Shown piece after piece: positions 21,183 to 30,889 of a DNA stretch of 64,000 nt (positions are counted from its first letter, which is position 1; each line of letters starts with the position of its first letter). The DNA lies in NCBI GenBank assembly GCA_029298735.1, contig JANSLP010000106.1, positions 30,475 through 94,474 on the forward strand, in the 5' to 3' direction. Position numbers and translations under genes: made by a program. Under the pieces are notes generated by a model that made no database searches, was not told where the DNA came from, and worked only from the letters and a program-made list of their open reading frames with translations. This DNA comes from Ophiostoma sp. CBS 140.51. Taxonomy: Eukaryota > Ascomycota > Sordariomycetes > Ophiostomatales > Ophiostomataceae.

Positions 21183-23652
21183 GGTGGGTGGGAGGCAGTT
21201 GAAGCTGTTATGGAGTGGGGAGCAGCGTCACTAGCTACTGGTGAAGCTCTGCAACGAAATGCAATGCGTGGAACGGAAGTCGAGAAGATGATGTAAAAGG
21301 AAAGAACAGTGACGGCAGTTCCTTCCTCGAAATGTTTGTAAAGAAAATAAAAGGTTTTATTTCAAGCAACCGACAAAAGAAGTTGCCATCGGCCGTTCCT
21401 TCCCTGCTTTCTCTGACTTGTTTCCTCCGCGGTGACGATGGTAAAAAGGTGGGGTGGCGTCCGCCAGTTGCGGCGCCAGTTTGCGCGAGCATTGCGACTC
21501 AAACAGCGTCTGTTGGAAGCTGTTGCACCGAGCCAGCCAAAAGCTCTTGCCTGTTTGGGTAGTTTGTGGGGCATTCAGTCAAGTTTGCAGCTCGTCTTTC
21601 TTGGTCTTTCCGCGGGGAAATTTGGTGAATTGAAGCCAGGTCGCGGGTTGTCGGCGGAACCACCGAAGAAGCCCCCGCCATTCAGAGGCGTTGAAGACGT
21701 CGCTTTGTGGAAGCCAGCAAAACGATTTTAACACAGAACGGTCGCCACAGCCCGTAAAATCGCCCGAGAGCCCGAGGGCGCCACCATCCACCAAAGAGAC
21801 TAACACGACACAAAGGCATTCGGGGAAGGTCGTTCTTTTATGCTTTCACTTTGATGCCGCTCTATTTGCGTGTCAGTTTTAATTTGCTTTATCTTTATAC
21901 GAACTTAGCATCACTGATTTCAAAGCCTCGTTTCACAGCCTTATTGTTCAATAAAGTTGGTGAGCTAAATGACAGCGAGCTTTGAGTTGTGAACTGAGAC
22001 GATGTGAGATTTCATCGACAAAGATTCCCCACCAATCGAGAGTCTCTTTTTCTTGGCTGTGGCTTTTTGTGAGCAGCTGTCGTCTCCATTTTAGCCTGCA
22101 CAAATCGTGAAGTTCTTGTCGTCTTGACCTGTAATTCATCCATGTTTACCGGTGAGTTCTGTTTCTGAAATAACACGTTCGAAAGCATCAGTCAGGCCGT
22201 CTTTATGTACTGTTTAACGAAGCGAGAGTCTTTTAAATGTGGCATTTGTGAGCAGTCAAAGTCATCTTTCATTGGCTCTCTTTGGTCTGCATGAATCGTC
22301 GACCTTTGCAGTGGGATATTAGACCGAGATTGCTCGACTGAGAGTGCTCTTGAAAAATCTGGGTGCTTCTGAATTTTCATCGCAACTGCTGCGTTTCCTT
22401 CGTCCAAAGCGGACGGGGATGAAAGAGTCTCGGAGAGGGACAGAGTAAAAGACGAGATACGGCATATTCTTATCGTCCTTGTCGTCACAGGAGACCCAGA
22501 CGCTCCTATTTATACTCATTATAAGTATGATGTAAAAAGAGCAGTGTTCAATGAGAAAAGCGAAGTACGTGTTGCACCTCTTGCGATTGATTGTTGCATT
22601 GGAGGTTGCAGTTTTGAGTGACCGACCGCGCAAAAAGAGGGGATGTGGAATTCGAACTGTCGATCTGCGCCCCTTTTACATGGTTAAGGCATGGGTTCAG
22701 GGGAATAAGCATCGTTCAGCATCGCTGAGGATCTCTTGAGGATCTCTTCAACTTCAACACGTGCAACCATCCTTGTCAAATTAACGAGAATGATTGGACG
22801 ACTGGACTAACAACCTCAAATAATCATACTTTACTCATGCAAGGTACACTGCAAGCTTACCGGTCCGGACCGACTTGGAAGGTCTTGGACTTTTGCGCGG
22901 TCCCCTTTCATCTGCATTTTTTGGGGCACTTTGATATTTTTTCTGCATTCACTCCTTTGATTCTGTATCGCCTGTGTCTAAATGGGGGCAGGATCTCCAA
23001 GGACTGTCAGACTTAATTGGGGGCCAGGCGTAGAAAAGGATAAAGAATCTCAAATAGAAACAATGGCTCGACCGATGGCTCATCCTGAGCAAACAATGGC
23101 TCCTTACAAAGCTTTTCGTGGTCAACGATCCGTCCCCCTTGTACTCTCTACCATTCACACACGTGTTGCTATATGCGAAGACGACGGTGCCTTTTCATAG
23201 CATGTAACATGCCGTCCGCCATCAAGGATCTCCCAGGTCTACCAGGGTCTACTGCACAGCCATGTAGGTCCCAATGCAGGAACAATCAGGAACAGAAAGG
23301 AACCAAAAATGTTGCCGCGCTTTTTGTCGTGCTTGCCGCGTCTTCTTCACCTAATCCTGGGTATTCCAGGGAGTTGTTCTTTACCCGGAAATTTATTCTG
23401 AAGTGGTACTCTGCCGCCCGTCTTTCAGGATGCAGTCCCCGGTTTTACTCTCTTTAACCAGTAGACCTACAATTCATAACACTCTTGTCTATTCCGGGCA
23501 GTGATTGCCGACACGTGCGGCGTAGCCAAACATGGGATGGATGAGTTCATCTGATGGGTTGTAGATATATTGTGTGCTCGTCCCATGTTAATGTGCGGTA
23601 TCTAAATGTTTCGTTTCGTAGATCAAGCTCATCACTCCATCCTCCAACCGAT
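21183..23652. other. Intergenic, no supported gene
   Basis: About 2.5 kb contains only short frames without recognisable features. A segment near 22647-22660 superficially resembles a tRNA B box on the minus strand, but no cloverleaf can be folded around it. The right end is the chitinase promoter. Confidence 0.5.
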
Positions 23653-25725
23653 ATGACTCGACACTCTCTTTCTCTTGCCTCCCTCGCCTCGCTGGCCACG
23701 CTGGCCGTGCCTGCCCTGGCGGCCGGCGGCAAGCTCAATGTCTACTGGGGCCAGAGCGGCTTCCGCACGCTCAGCCAGGTCTGCCAGGAAGATGCCCTGG
23801 ACTTTGTGACCTTGTCGTTTATCAACGAGACGCCCGAAAACGACGGAAACACCAACTACCCGGGCATGGAGTTTGCGGCACACTGCCCCGGCACGACGTA
23901 CACGGTGCATGGCGAGGCTTCCGACCTCATTTCAGGGTGTACCGACATCCAAGAGGGGATCCCCGTGTGCCAGCAGCACGGCACCAAAGTCATCCTATCC
24001 ATTGGCGGCGTCTTTGATGCACAGCTGGCCAACTACAACCTGACCACCGAAGACAATGGGCGGTACTTTGCCGATTTCCTGTGGGGAGCTTTCGGGCCGT
24101 ACAATGCCTCTTGGAGCGGTCCGCGTCCGTTTGACCTGAGTGCCACGCAGCACAACTCGGTCGACGGTTTCGACTTTGATATCGAAAAGGAGTTTCCGTC
24201 GGAAGAGCCCTGGATTGCGCTCATTGACCAGCTGCGTAGCCACTGGACCGGCGGCGAGTACCTCATTACTGGCGCACCCCAATGTCCCATTGTCTCCGAC
24301 GCCACGCTGCCCATGAAGAAAATGATTGCCGCCTCGCAGTTTGACCTCATCTGGGTCCAGTTTTACAACAACCCGGAATGTGACGGCACTACATCAGCCT
24401 TTAACTTTGACGAGTGGGTGACGTTCTTGCAGGGCACGCGCAGCGCCCATGCGCAACTGTACATTGGCCTCCCGGCGGACCAGGGCGCATCAGGTTACCT
24501 AGACGAGCCGACTCTGACGTCCTTGCTCAACAAGTACGGCACGAGTCCGTCCTTTGGCGGTGTCATGCTCTGGGATGAGAATCTGTCGTACACCAACAAC
24601 AATGCGTCGTCGACTAACGAGACATATGCCGATCTGGTCAAGCAGATTATGGCCGGTGTGCCGCCGCCGCCGCCGTCGTCAACATCATCAGTGTCTGTCA
24701 CGGCCTCGCCGACTGCTTCATCTACGCCCTGTAGCAACCCCTACATCGTCCAAGCGACCGACGACTGCTACGACTTGGCCGTCACGTACGGCACCACCGT
24801 CACACAGATTCTGGCGCTCAACCCGCAGCTCGACCGTTTTTGTGACTTGACGCCGGGACAGGCCATTTGTCTTCCCCAAGCGTGCACCCGCTATTACACC
24901 GTCCAGTCGGGCGACTCGTGCTACAAGATTGATACCACGTTTGGTATTTCTCTCACGCAGTTTCAGCAGTGGAACCCAACCGTCAACACCGACTGCACCA
25001 ACCTCAACATTGGCCAGAAAGTGTGTGTGTCGGTGACGCCGGGCAACTCGACCGGGAACTGGACGTCGTCATCCATACCATCATCGGTGTCGGTGACGTC
25101 CTCGCCGACTGCGTCGGCTTCGCCGTCGACCGTCCCCTGCGGAAAACACTACACGGTCGTGGCCGGCGACTCCTGCTATGTCGTCGACACCAAGTACGGC
25201 CTGACCTTCAGCCAGCTGCAGGCCCTCAACCCGGGCGCCATCAACAGCGACTGCACAAACCTGGACATTGGGCAGGTTTTGTGCGTGGCCGGTATGAATT
25301 CGACGTCGTCGTCGTCCATCCCCTCAATAGTGCCGTCCACTACGGTGCCGACGACATCGACTATCGCCTCGTCGTCGCCAATTCCCTGTGGAAAGCACTA
25401 CACTGTCGCCGCTGGCGACTCTTGCTACAAGATTGACACTCTGTACAACCTGACGTTCAGCCAGCTCCAGTCATTGAACCCTTCGGCCGCCATCAACACT
25501 GACTGCACCAACTTGCAGATTGGACAGGTGCTGTGTGTAGCGGGGGTCAAGTCGAACTCGAGCTCGAGTGTCTCGCCGTCAAAATCATCACTGTCGACAT
25601 CGACTTCTCTCTCCACCGGCCATGGCACTGCTCCCAGCAGCGGCTTCTCGACCGTCGTCACGAGCAGCCAGTCATACATGTGGGCGAACACGACGACCGT
25701 GACAAAGACGGTGAGCAAAGTTTAA
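23653..25725 (+). CDS. Secreted GH18 class III-type chitinase with four LysM modules
   Basis: The 690-aa frame starts at ATG 23653; upstream in-frame codons do not give a signal peptide, whereas this ATG does (MTRHSLSLASLASLATLAVP then ALAAGG). Residues about 25-340 are a GH18 barrel beginning KLNVYWGQ, as in CTS1-like chitinases, with a complete catalytic motif DGFDFDIE (D171 to E178, the Glu being the acid/base). After a Pro/Ser/Thr linker come four LysM (CBM50) chitin-binding modules at about 363, 414, 500 and 583. The last two are near-duplicates of each other (CGKHYTV-AGDSCY and CTNL-IGQVLCVAG). There is no intron and no clear GPI signal. The likely role is cell-wall or exogenous chitin hydrolysis. 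Confidence 0.93.
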   Translation: MTRHSLSLASLASLATLAVPALAAGGKLNVYWGQSGFRTLSQVCQEDALDFVTLSFINETPENDGNTNYPGMEFAAHCPGTTYTVHGEASDLISGCTDIQEGIPVCQQHGTKVILSIGGVFDAQLANYNLTTEDNGRYFADFLWGAFGPYNASWSGPRPFDLSATQHNSVDGFDFDIEKEFPSEEPWIALIDQLRSHWTGGEYLITGAPQCPIVSDATLPMKKMIAASQFDLIWVQFYNNPECDGTTSAFNFDEWVTFLQGTRSAHAQLYIGLPADQGASGYLDEPTLTSLLNKYGTSPSFGGVMLWDENLSYTNNNASSTNETYADLVKQIMAGVPPPPPSSTSSVSVTASPTASSTPCSNPYIVQATDDCYDLAVTYGTTVTQILALNPQLDRFCDLTPGQAICLPQACTRYYTVQSGDSCYKIDTTFGISLTQFQQWNPTVNTDCTNLNIGQKVCVSVTPGNSTGNWTSSSIPSSVSVTSSPTASASPSTVPCGKHYTVVAGDSCYVVDTKYGLTFSQLQALNPGAINSDCTNLDIGQVLCVAGMNSTSSSSIPSIVPSTTVPTTSTIASSSPIPCGKHYTVAAGDSCYKIDTLYNLTFSQLQSLNPSAAINTDCTNLQIGQVLCVAGVKSNSSSSVSPSKSSLSTSTSLSTGHGTAPSSGFSTVVTSSQSYMWANTTTVTKTVSKV

Positions 25726-26193
25726 TTCTCCAGTAGGAACCTACTGGTAAGACCTTGTTTTCTGTATATATTCTGCATATCCTGTATATCCTGTATATCC
25801 TTTCTTTTCTGACTTTCTTTAACTTTCCTTAACTTTCCTTAACTTTCCTCAACTTTCCTCAACTTTCCTCAACTTTCCTTTTATTTGCTTTCATTTCTTT
25901 TTCTTACCTTGAATTCTCTCCTGTACTTTATACAATTCCATTTTTCCATTGTTGATAAATTCCCTGTTGTATTCGCTTTCAGTTTTCTTGTCTTAAGATT
26001 TTCTTTATTTAAAATAACCATTTTCAAATTACGTGTTATCATGGGCGAATTTACTCTTGTTAGCAAGCTCTATACGGTAATCAAGTACCGCTGTGTAGAG
26101 CTGTGGCTAGTCCCGCGTCAGCATAGAAACATTCTCCCTCATAAAGCGTAGACACCACTTGCTAACACGTCAACAGCACTGTTGATCCGTATA
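25726..26193. other. Chitinase 3' flank, AT-rich
   Basis: The stretch contains the decamer tandem repeat described separately, then AT-rich non-coding DNA. Sequence protein-like in composition begins only near 26190. Confidence 0.5.
25811..25880. repeat. Decamer tandem repeat AACTTTCCTT/C
   Basis: Six consecutive exact or near-exact copies of AACTTTCCTY occupy 25821-25880, preceded by a diverged copy GACTTTCTTT. The repeat is pyrimidine-rich and lies just 3' of the chitinase gene. Confidence 0.9.
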
Positions 26194-26530
26194 GTGTCCG
26201 ACGATGTGGTAGGAAAATACGATGTGTCCTTTGTTCGCCAGTTTAATGCAGGTGCTGCGTCATTGCCTCCTCAGATCATCGAGGAGCTAGCTGTGGCATA
26301 TCTGGGCGTTGCTCTGCGATAGGCCTGGGGTATGACGGAAAGCTACAATTATATTACCATCACGCCTCCAGATCTGTCAACGTACGAGCACGCGGCAAAG
26401 TTTGGCAAGCCTGTCGCCGGGACAGAGCTCAAGATTATTAGCGTTGAGATGGGGAAAGAGGTTCAGCCCGGCAAGGAAGGACAGGTAAGAAAAATATTAC
26501 TCCCAACACGGATCTTCTCGTTCCATTAAC
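26194..26530 (+). pseudogene. Fragment of AMP-forming acyl/aryl-CoA ligase
   Basis: One frame reads VSDDVVGKYDVSFVRQFNAG, AASLPPQIIEELAVAYLGVA, then a TAG stop (26320-26322), then AWGMTESYNYITITPPD and FGKPVAGTELKIISVEMGKE. This is the middle of an adenylate-forming enzyme of the 4-coumarate-CoA ligase/acyl-CoA synthetase type, including the A5-like GMTE motif. The stop replaces a Gln codon expected in LRQAWGMTE, a CAG to TAG change. The similarity stops at a GTAAG near 26486 and neither the start nor the C-terminal domain is nearby. It is therefore a dead fragment, not a gene. A CAG to TAG change is the kind produced by repeat-induced point mutation, though one site cannot prove it. Confidence 0.8.
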
Positions 26531-26812
26531 ACGGCTGTAATTGTGGGCTCGTGACCAAGCCGGCCGGCTTCGTTGCTCAGCGGGACAATAAACTATAAGG
26601 GTATTCGGCTGCGAAGTAGCGAAGCTTCCATCTAGGGGGGCGTGTGATGCGCTACTTCACGGTATAGTAAGTTTACCCCTAATAGGCCAGGTAGAAGGGG
26701 TCCGACTCGGGGATGAAGTCGCTTAAACACAGTTGAATTTAATAGGAACCGTTCATTTCGTTAAGTATCGTAGAATTATACATGTATCGTACAGTCAGTC
26801 TTTTATTATCCA

Positions 26813-28088
26813 TCAAACCAACACACCATTCCACCAACCATTGAAACGCAGCGCCACAAGTGTCCCGAGGTTTGTCGTGCCGTCGGACTCGACAATGGTA
26901 GCCTCTTCAGTGTCCCGTAAGATGTGGTCGCAATACTTGCCTGCAGCGCTCAGATGCAATACCGCTGCGATAGCAGCATGAACAGCTAACAGCCTCGGAT
27001 GAGGCGAATCAATTGTGGGTGATTGGAAAAGTGTCCGCGTCAGAGGTTGCGGAACTGCACTGAAGGCGGGCAAGTCGTAGGATCCAATGCGATATGTTTG
27101 TGGCGGGCCAGCAGCCTTAAAGTACATGCGGAACGAGCCGAATTCCTCATGGCACTCTCGAGTGAGCATGAGCGCATAAGTAGGCCGGTCAATGTCTGTG
27201 CCGGTAATAAATCGGTGAACATCCATGTCAAACATGTTAAGGATATCCAGTGTATTCTTTCGGGCAGCAGTCTGTGTATATCGTCAGAGAAGAGGTAGTA
27301 ATAAGCTTAAGAGTGAAACGGCTACGTACCATTTGCGGGCTGCCCTCGAGACTTGTGAGCGAATGCGGAAGGATATGTGCCACTTCCAATGTCTGAAAAG
27401 CAGTGCCGTCGGTCCAGTCAAAGACCTGGCCATCGTCGTCGATGGCAATCTGACCGTGCTCCGCGTGGCGGCGCCGTGCTTCTTGCTTGTCGAATTTGCG
27501 TGTCACTACGCAGCGGTGCTTGTCACGGATAAGGCAGTTTCGTCGAAGCGTTGAGACGCGCACACGGGACCCAGGGAGGACTTCTTCGGCCGGTATTGTG
27601 GGGATGGACAGGGGAGCAGGTGTCGGCTGTGGTGTTTTGACCGCGCACGCTTTCACTAGAATTAAGGAAGAGAAAAGGTCAGCAACGAAGCAAGCTGTGT
27701 ATGTTGAGACGGAAAACGAACAGGGAAGAAAAAAGTTTTCGATTAAGTAATCCGTAAACTGGACGATCTTGTTGTAGAGTGCAGCTGTGTCGATGCCAGT
27801 GGCCAGAGGAGAATCCATGTCGATGCCGACCGTGGAGAAAAAAGAGCGCAAGTATGCGTCGCTGGACTGCTGATGCAGGGAGCATTGGTAAATCTGTCGT
27901 ACCATCTCGATGCGACGGAAAGGGACTGACAATTGCTCGATCTCGGCCGCCTCGAACTGCCGTAACACGGCCGCGAAGAGAGCCGTGGCATGGCTGCGTG
28001 CCGCATCGCTTGTAAACGCCGCTTCCTTTATCGCGAAGTCAAGTGTGACTTTAAGGGATGCTTGGCGATGATGTAGTGGGGAGGCCAT
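26813..28088 (-). CDS. HNH nuclease domain-containing fungal protein
   Basis: Three exons are proposed: 28088-27722, 27655-27330 and 27271-26813, giving 383 aa from ATG 28088. The first intron (66 nt, GTTCGT donor, GCTGAC branch, TCTAG acceptor) is in frame. The second (58 nt, GTACGT donor, CTGAC branch, ACACAG acceptor) joins SPQM to TAARKNTLDILNMFDMD. The HNH region is RDKHRCVVTRKFDKQEARRR, then TAFQTLEVAHILPHSLTSL: the Cys/His-flanked hairpin and the AH(I)LPHSL histidines of the HNH_2 type found in many uncharacterised ascomycete proteins. The first 150 residues are helical and unrecognised. There are no premature stops although the neighbours are relics. Whether it cuts DNA is unknown. 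Confidence 0.78.
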
Positions 28089-28852
28089 GTCGGTGGTGTT
28101 AAAAAAGGAAATATTGGAAACGCGCGATAGGTCGGCGTTTTAGTTGAGAAGTTCCGTTTTCTTTAAGACGGATTATTAACCGGATGTTGTTAGGACGAGT
28201 GTGGGTTACACGATATGTCATGTGATTGTTATATGACATGTAAATTTAGGAGTTCTAAGGATTAAACTAGAGGATAAGGCTTTTGTGGATTTACACTAGA
28301 CAACACAGTTAATACTTTCTGTTGGCCGTACTGTTTATTTGATAGCCTACTTACTTTAATATTACGGGAACAGCCTCCACGGACCTGACCAACAGTCCAA
28401 GCGACAAAATACACGACCCGCACCGGGGGACACCGATAACGAGTCCGTCAGTATTATGAGGATGAGGTGGTAATATAAGAAGAAAGTGAGGAGGAGAAGA
28501 AAAGAAGCGGGAATGGGCTTCCTCATTATACAGGAGGCTATGCATCGCTACCTGATACCAACTCGGTAAAGTTGTAAGTAATTCAGTTCTAGCTTTTCGT
28601 GATGTACTTAACCGTGCTTCTTAATCTGTAAGACGGTTCTAGAACAAGGCTCTGTGGTTGGAACATGTCATAAGAGGCACAGCGGGCACCGGGAGCACCG
28701 GGAGCACCGGGAGCACAGGGGAGCACACCCACAGGACGGCACAGGCACACGTCCGAAGAATGTCTTTCAAGCAGATTTTGCAGCTTGTAGACACTCGCCG
28801 TTTCACACCACCCCATATCATCACTATTTCCGGGGCGGTCGTCATCAAAACG
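28089..28852. other. Intergenic with 9-bp tandem repeat, upstream of tRNA
   Basis: No supported gene. At 28684-28727 the unit GGAGCACCG is repeated about four times with a terminal variant. The remainder is mixed-composition DNA between the HNH gene promoter and the tRNA. Confidence 0.6.
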
Positions 28853-28924
28853 GGTCCAGTGGCCAAATGGCAAGGCGCTTGGCTACGAACCAAGAGATTG
28901 CAGGTTCGATCCCTGCCTGGATCG
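28853..28924 (+). tRNA. tRNA-Arg (anticodon ACG)
   Basis: The 72-nt sequence folds into a full cloverleaf. The acceptor stem is GGTCCAG with CTGGATC (one G-T pair) and discriminator G. The D arm is GCC/GGC around AATGGCAA. The anticodon stem is CTTGG/CCAAG with loop CTACGAA, giving anticodon ACG (read as ICG, Arg CGN). The variable loop has five bases and the T arm is GCAGG/CCTGC around TTCGATC. The internal promoter boxes are intact (TGGCCAAATGG and GGTTCGATCCC). A T-rich RNA polymerase III terminator (TTTCTTTTT) follows directly. There is no intron and CCA is not encoded, as expected for a eukaryotic nuclear tRNA. Confidence 0.96.
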
Positions 28925-29099
28925 TTTCTTTTTGTCGTTTTGTAACCATTTTATCAACCGATTTTATTTTTATTTTTTATTTTTATGTTTAAGGTCTACA
29001 TGGGAAGACGAGATGCCGATGGTGAAAATCCCTGCCTGACTAAAGAATCTGCCCTGTTGAGTGACAAGAGATTGTAGTGTGTCGGGGGAAGCAACCGAA

Positions 29100-29260
29100 G
29101 ATGGCCTGCATGGACTCGTGGATCACGGCCATCGGGTACTTGAGCTTCTGGACAGAGATTAAGTCGATCTCATCTTTGTGGTGGAACGAGGCCCGGATCT
29201 CTTTGGGCAGCTTCTTGAGAGCATCAGGATTCGTGATCAATAGATACATATATGGGGGGG
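29100..29260 (-). pseudogene. Cytochrome P450 fragment
   Basis: The minus strand encodes LLITNPDALKKLPKEIRASF, then HHKDEIDLISVQKLKYPMAV and IHESMQAI. This is the stretch before and into the K helix of fungal P450s (..TNP..L.KL..EIR..F.....I.......L.Y..AVI.E..R). The invariant Arg of the ExxR motif is replaced by Gln (ESMQ), after which the similarity breaks off. Neither the heme-binding Cys loop nor the I-helix threonine region is recognisable nearby. It is an isolated, inactivated fragment. Confidence 0.72.
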
Positions 29261-29331
29261 TTTTTCTCTTGCCTCGACCCAGCCGAGCCAGCCACACTAT
29301 GTGAGTTTTCAGTTTTACATATCGACATAGC

Positions 29332-29532
29332 GCAGATGCAGCGGATCCAAACGTCCTTTCCGCAGCTGCCGTGCTGCGGGCGCGTTTCCAGAGGGCTTTA
29401 CTCTGCTCGGACCCAACGGGGGGATATCTAGTGATGGGGCTGCTCTCTGGAAAGGCGGTCGTGCCAGTCGACACCGTGCACATCAACAACCTGAATCTCA
29501 GGGATTATTGGCAGCCTGGGGCTGGGCATTGA
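29332..29532 (+). other. Unrecognised protein-like open frame, possible gene relic
   Basis: Sixty-six codons read ADAADPNVLSAAAVLRARFQ, then RALLCSDPTGGYLVMGLLSG and KAVVPVDTVHINNLNLRDYW before TGA. Composition and hydrophobic pattern look like real protein rather than chance, but I cannot assign a family and no start or splice site is evident. It lies among other gene fragments, so a relic is the likeliest reading. Confidence 0.3.
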
Positions 29533-30009
29533 CGGTCTATGTGCAAAGCATCAAGACTGCGTCGGAGCATGGATCGGGGCTGGGGTTCAGCGACCTCGTT
29601 ACGCACCGGCCGGTTCCCACTAGAGCGTTTGGAGGTGACCGTGTTACTCGTGGGAGAGGGTACACCGATAAAGGCTGCGATGTTGCTTAACTGAACTCTT
29701 TCTTTCGATTAGAGATGGGCGTTGGGGGGATTGACCGGCGTCCATGATAATGTTGATTTCCTATATTTTTCTTACGCAGTAAACCAAGTGCTTCGAGATC
29801 AATCACCAGAAACGTAAAAATAAAGTGATTGAAAAACTGGAGGATATATAAAGATGGCGTTCTTTTCATATTACCATTACTTGAAACTAATATTTAAGCA
29901 GCTAAATTCACATGAGTATGGAACGTCTTAAACCGTTCGGGGCCCCAACCGGCGGCGGCTAGTTAACGTCCTTGTAAAGCTTAACGTTCTTGCTCTGGCA
30001 CTCGTGGCA

Positions 30010-30762
30010 GGTTCCGCAAGGTGTCAGCGGCGCGCCGTAGGGCTTCAATGTGGTCGTCTTTGCTATTGGCCGTGGTGACCTCATGCAGTAGGTGCAGCTG
30101 GCCAACGGGTGTAACGCTGCCGGCGTGGGCCGCTTTCTGCCGTGCTGCTTTGCCACCATTGTGCCGCCCAAGGGCATCCCGGTCTTCTGCAGTATTGAAG
30201 TATAGCCCCCCCTCCCCTTCCCTGCTAAAACAAAAACGCTAAAAGATACGGGCAATATGGGTAGACCTGGCTGAACACTACTCCGCAGAAAGAGGACGCC
30301 ATCAACCACATCAAGACAACTTATCTGCCGTCCAAGATTATCAACGTCGGCTAGCGGTGCAACACGACGTTGCCGCGCCTGCCGACGGGAAAGATCGACT
30401 ACGCACTGCCGCCGTGCAAGCAGTCCATTGCCGGCAAAGGCACCACATCCTACACGCGCTGACCAACGTCGGCGACATTGGTGACATTGGCGTCGACGCG
30501 GCGCGCATCGTGGGCGACCCGCGCACGCTCGACAAATACGTCTTTACCTGCACCGACATGCGGGCGCCGAGAAATCTACGACATGATTGAGACACTTAGC
30601 GGCGAGAAGGTAGTACGTAACCACGTGCCGCGCGAGGACATTGTTGTCGGCGTAGCCAAGGCCGAGGATAAAATCAGTGGCATGACCAACCCGGACCTGG
30701 CGGCACGGTTGCCAATGGAGCAAGTATTGGCACATCTGTGGTGGGAGGAGGAAGATGATTGA
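30010..30762 (+). pseudogene. NmrA-like / isoflavone reductase-like family pseudogene
   Basis: Segments in different frames line up with the fungal NmrA-like NAD(P)-binding family: GFNVVVFAIGRGDLMQ, stop, VQLANGCNAAGVGRFLPCCF; then DAINHIKTTYLPSKIINVG, stop, NTTLPRLPTGKIDYALPP; then ALTNVGDIGDIGVDAARIVG and DKYVFTCTDMRAPR; and finally EIYDMIETLSGEKVVRNHVP to the natural end at 30762. At least three in-frame stops and two frame changes are present. Two of the stops fit C:G to T:A changes (CAG to TAG before VQLAN; TGG to TAG after INVG). The N-terminal dinucleotide-binding motif is missing or unrecognisable. The family covers reductases often found in secondary-metabolite clusters. Confidence 0.8.
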
Positions 30763-30889
30763 ATTGGTTTATATTTACGTTTATGGTATATAGAATGATT
30801 AATAGACAAAAAGACGAGTAAAGGAAATAAAAGAAAGGAATAAACAACTTGTATACGACAACCCAACCCTCAACAACACCCACCACCCC

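Noticed and set aside
20280..21296. 338-codon open frame on the plus strand opposite the galactose-1-phosphate uridylyltransferase gene
   Set aside because: It lies entirely antisense to a confident gene, is Arg/Val/Gly-biased as expected for the complement of a GC-rich gene, and matches no family.
22620..22740. tRNA-like sequence (GTTCGAATTCC on the minus strand followed by a T run)
   Set aside because: No T stem, anticodon stem with U33 or acceptor pairing can be formed, so it is not a tRNA gene; at most a chance match or a remote fossil.
28684..28727. 9-bp tandem repeat considered as a CRISPR-like or centromeric array
   Set aside because: Units are contiguous without spacers and number only about four; this is an ordinary minisatellite in a eukaryotic genome.
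29040..29489. 149-codon minus-strand frame as an intact P450-related gene
   Set aside because: Only about 50 codons in the middle resemble a P450, the ExxR arginine is lost and no heme-binding loop follows, so it is treated as a fragment.
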